From contig NZ_SPHO01000019.1 in NCBI RefSeq assembly GCF_005845215.1, forward strand, positions 58,830 to 122,829: a stretch of 64,000 bases of DNA. Direction: 5' to 3'. This stretch comes from Clostridium sp. 1001271st1 H5 (GTDB taxonomy: Bacteria; Bacillota; Clostridia; Lachnospirales; Lachnospiraceae). Below the pieces are notes generated by a model that did no database searches, was not told where the DNA came from, and was given only the letters and a program-made list of their open reading frames with translations. This document shows positions 61,801-64,000 of this stretch, piece by piece (the first letter of the stretch is position 1; each line of letters opens with the position of its first letter). The translations under genes and the position numbers were made by a program.

Positions 61801-63801
61801 TTACGGGTCTTTATAGGCTTCCAGGTAACTTCCCGCTACTGCCATTTGCGTGTCATACGTGTACCCACCTTCCTTTCCCTGACTTTTCCACAATCCATTA
61901 GAAAAAAATACATGTTTTCCACTGACCAATGCTTCCACATCCACTGTGCAGGCACAGTTTTCCATAGAAAATTCCGGCTGTTTACCTGCTGTCACAAGCT
62001 GCATCACATCCATCATCCGGTAAACCAAATCCGTATCATAACTGCCGAATATAAGTATCCGCAGATAGCCTTTGTAATCAATGCCTTTCCCATTTCCGCC
62101 TTCTTCCCTATCAATCAGGCTCCCCTCTTTCCCCATCTCCAACAGTCCGGCCAAATCCAGTTTCCAGTCAGATGCCGTCTTAAAAACCGGTACCCTTTTC
62201 CCCTCCAGCAGGTGCCTTACATCCAGCAGCGCCTCTGCAAGGGCCCATACCGCCATGATAAAGAACGCCACCACTGATACAAGAGGCAGTATCCCTGTTC
62301 CCCCCACTATGGTCAGGGCCAGGCTCCGCGCCTCCTGGCGCTTGCCGGAATCTGAAAGGATATGCACCAGGTTCAGTCCCTCCCTGAGAGCAGTCAGGCG
62401 AGCGGCCACATTGCTCAGATTATCCCTGTCTCTGTCCTTTCCATGAATGATATACTCCAGCTGGTAAAATTCCCCTTTCTGCATCTCCTGTTCAAACCCC
62501 TGAAAAAAACGGATGTCATATTCCCCTATCACCAGACGCTGCACCAGCGTACTGACCCCGGTTAAAAAGCCGGTGCTTTTAAAACCATCCCCCTGACCCT
62601 TTTCCTTCCCGCCTGCGCCTTCAGCCTTCCTTTGTGCAGACGGCGTGCCGGAAAGCCTGAGGACTGTCCCTGAAACAACGGTTCCTTCCGGCAATACCAG
62701 CTCCAGCATTCCCTTTCCCGCCATGTTGCCCACCTGTTCCAGAAAGCCTTCCTTTTCCTTATCCCGGACTCCAAATTCCACTCCCAGCGAGAGCATGCCG
62801 TACCGGGACCAGTGTTCCCTTACCGGCATCCACAGTGCCGCCTCATCTAATTCGTCGTCCTTATCCTCCGGCTCCCAGCTGCTGATATACTCCATTACCT
62901 CCTCCGCCATGTCAATTACATTCCCAACCCACTGAATCCGGTCCTGGCTCAGATTTGTCAGCGCTTCAACCTCTATTCGGCGCTGTCCGTCCCGGGCAGC
63001 ATATGACTCATACTGGCTGATTTCATCCTCCAGGGCAGCCTTTACATCCCCGCTTAGGGCGCCGGCTTCCTCCCAAAACCGTTCCCTGCTTCCGGCCAGT
63101 TTTTCATACAGCTCATCGGCTCTTTTTCCGTAAGATTTTATCTGACCCGGAAGCCGTTCCAGCTCCCGTATCATTTTATTGGCCTGGGAAATAAACCCGC
63201 CTCCATCCAGCTGTTCCAGGCATGTTTTACCCTGTTCCCACCGTTCCTTCTGGGTCAGAAGTGTTTTGTTGATTGCCTCCAGGGCCTTTTCCAGTTTTAC
63301 AGCTTCCCTGGAATGGGCGGAATACAGTTCTGATATGCGGTTAACGCTGTTTCCCTCCTTCCAGGCCGACAACAGCTCTCCTGCGCCGGCTTCATCCAGC
63401 TCGTCCCAATCCGCATCAATCAGCCCATACTTCATGTAATCCAGTATTTCCTGCTCAAAATACCTCCCATCCCCCTGGGTAAGGCCTGTTATATCTGTTA
63501 TCGTAATCCGGTCCGCCTTCATGGGATACCAGTTATCGGCTTCCATATAGGGCCTTAGAAATTCCCCGAACTCCTGCTCCAGTGTCTCTGCCCTGTCATA
63601 CTCAAGCCCCAATATCCGGTAATGGTCCCACAGTTCCCTGTGATACTGGGCCATAAGGGAATCTGCGGATGAATTTACTGCCATCCGCAGATAGCACCTG
63701 GCTCCTGCTGTGCGGGCCGATTCCACCACCACACACAGCAGTGCACAGACACTGAACAGTATCATTGCCAGAAATACCGTAATCTCACCTTTTCTGCACA
63801 T
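61801..63801 (-). CDS. DUF5702 protein (TadG-like)
   Basis: 666 residues: N-terminal pseudopilin-like helix (EITVFLAMILFSVCALLCVV, about 6-25), a long helical, partly coiled region (about 130-300), a second hydrophobic stretch (about 505-530), and a C-terminal domain with Cys-Ala-Cys (about 620). Common in Tad-like clusters of Lachnospiraceae; function unknown, likely surface or envelope component. Its ATG shares one base with the stop of the pilin-like frame upstream. Confidence 0.82.
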   Translation of the reverse strand: MCRKGEITVFLAMILFSVCALLCVVVESARTAGARCYLRMAVNSSADSLMAQYHRELWDHYRILGLEYDRAETLEQEFGEFLRPYMEADNWYPMKADRITITDITGLTQGDGRYFEQEILDYMKYGLIDADWDELDEAGAGELLSAWKEGNSVNRISELYSAHSREAVKLEKALEAINKTLLTQKERWEQGKTCLEQLDGGGFISQANKMIRELERLPGQIKSYGKRADELYEKLAGSRERFWEEAGALSGDVKAALEDEISQYESYAARDGQRRIEVEALTNLSQDRIQWVGNVIDMAEEVMEYISSWEPEDKDDELDEAALWMPVREHWSRYGMLSLGVEFGVRDKEKEGFLEQVGNMAGKGMLELVLPEGTVVSGTVLRLSGTPSAQRKAEGAGGKEKGQGDGFKSTGFLTGVSTLVQRLVIGEYDIRFFQGFEQEMQKGEFYQLEYIIHGKDRDRDNLSNVAARLTALREGLNLVHILSDSGKRQEARSLALTIVGGTGILPLVSVVAFFIMAVWALAEALLDVRHLLEGKRVPVFKTASDWKLDLAGLLEMGKEGSLIDREEGGNGKGIDYKGYLRILIFGSYDTDLVYRMMDVMQLVTAGKQPEFSMENCACTVDVEALVSGKHVFFSNGLWKSQGKEGGYTYDTQMAVAGSYLEAYKDP

Positions 63802-63953
63802 TAATACACCTCTTTTGACTGGCTGTTTATCTCCTTAAATATATTCTGAAGCAGGGTGGTTATCTGCTTCTTAAATATAATGACCAGGCCAATGAGCACC
63901 ACGATAAAATCCAGTACCTGCCCCGGAATGCTTGAAAATACTTGCTTTATCTT
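63801..63953 (-). pseudogene. Flp-type pilin-like frame without a usable start codon
   Basis: 50 codons that read as a small type IVb (Flp1-like) pilin: one hydrophobic helix (IVVLIGLVIIF) and the following KKQI..L..IF.EIN motif. A ribosome site GGAG and ATG (63959-63957) lie upstream, but the next codon is TGA in this frame; a GTG at 63957 is in another frame that stops after 28 codons. Either a small indel broke the gene, or a non-standard start is used. The frame's stop overlaps the DUF5702 start. Confidence 0.55.
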
Positions 63954-64000
63954 TCACATCACTCCGATGTGTAAATTATTTTTCTTTTTAATTTAGTAAA

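Overview
The window looks like chromosome from a gut Clostridium of the family Lachnospiraceae, most like the Enterocloster / Clostridium clostridioforme group. This is inferred from roughly 50% GC, AGGAGG-type ribosome binding sites, spoVG, the GlgC/GlgD pair, paired dipeptide ABC operons, DUF5702/DUF6382-type Tad clusters and clostridial membrane proteins. I saw no tRNA, rRNA, CRISPR array or intact mobile element.

Layout. (1) 1-3834, minus: a nitrogenase-like operon made of a NifH-type ATPase, two different component-1-like subunits and the start of a lipoprotein. It lies behind a strong promoter and a leader that encodes a 49-residue peptide with eight cysteines and ends in an intrinsic terminator. 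(2) 3994-4579, plus: a TM1266-like regulator and a DUF1622 membrane protein, divergent from it. (3) 4724-20760: housekeeping genes (mfd, pth, a glycosyltransferase 51, spoVG, glgD-glgC, asnS, a YhaO/YhaN-type nuclease pair, RidA), with a guanine-type purine riboswitch in front of a FAD-dependent dehydrogenase. (4) 20404-46668: a peptide-acquisition region. One dipeptide ABC operon ends with ridA and faces a YesM/YesN-type two-component system. Next come two overlapping S9-peptidase-like genes (one has lost its catalytic serine) and an amidohydrolase. A second dipeptide ABC operon contains an M20 dipeptidase and is preceded by a sigma-54 promoter and a divergent PrpR-type sigma-54 activator. 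(5) 46722-57984: a MerR regulator and MATE pump with a textbook MerR operator, pgi, membrane proteins of unknown function, mtnN, murG, and an ECF-type sigma factor separated from a DUF4367 (anti-sigma-like) gene by antiparallel murG. (6) 58166-63953, minus: the distal part of a Tad/Flp-pilus-like operon (pilin-like ORF with no usable start, DUF5702, two TadE-like pseudopilins, prepilin peptidase, FHA protein).

The strongest candidate for an undescribed system is region 1: a nitrogenase-like reductase whose expression may be set by cysteine supply through an attenuator. The parts are seen in the sequence. The link to sulfur, and any specific reaction, are inference. The second most interesting items are the sigma-54 control of the second peptide operon and the active/inactive S9 peptidase pair.
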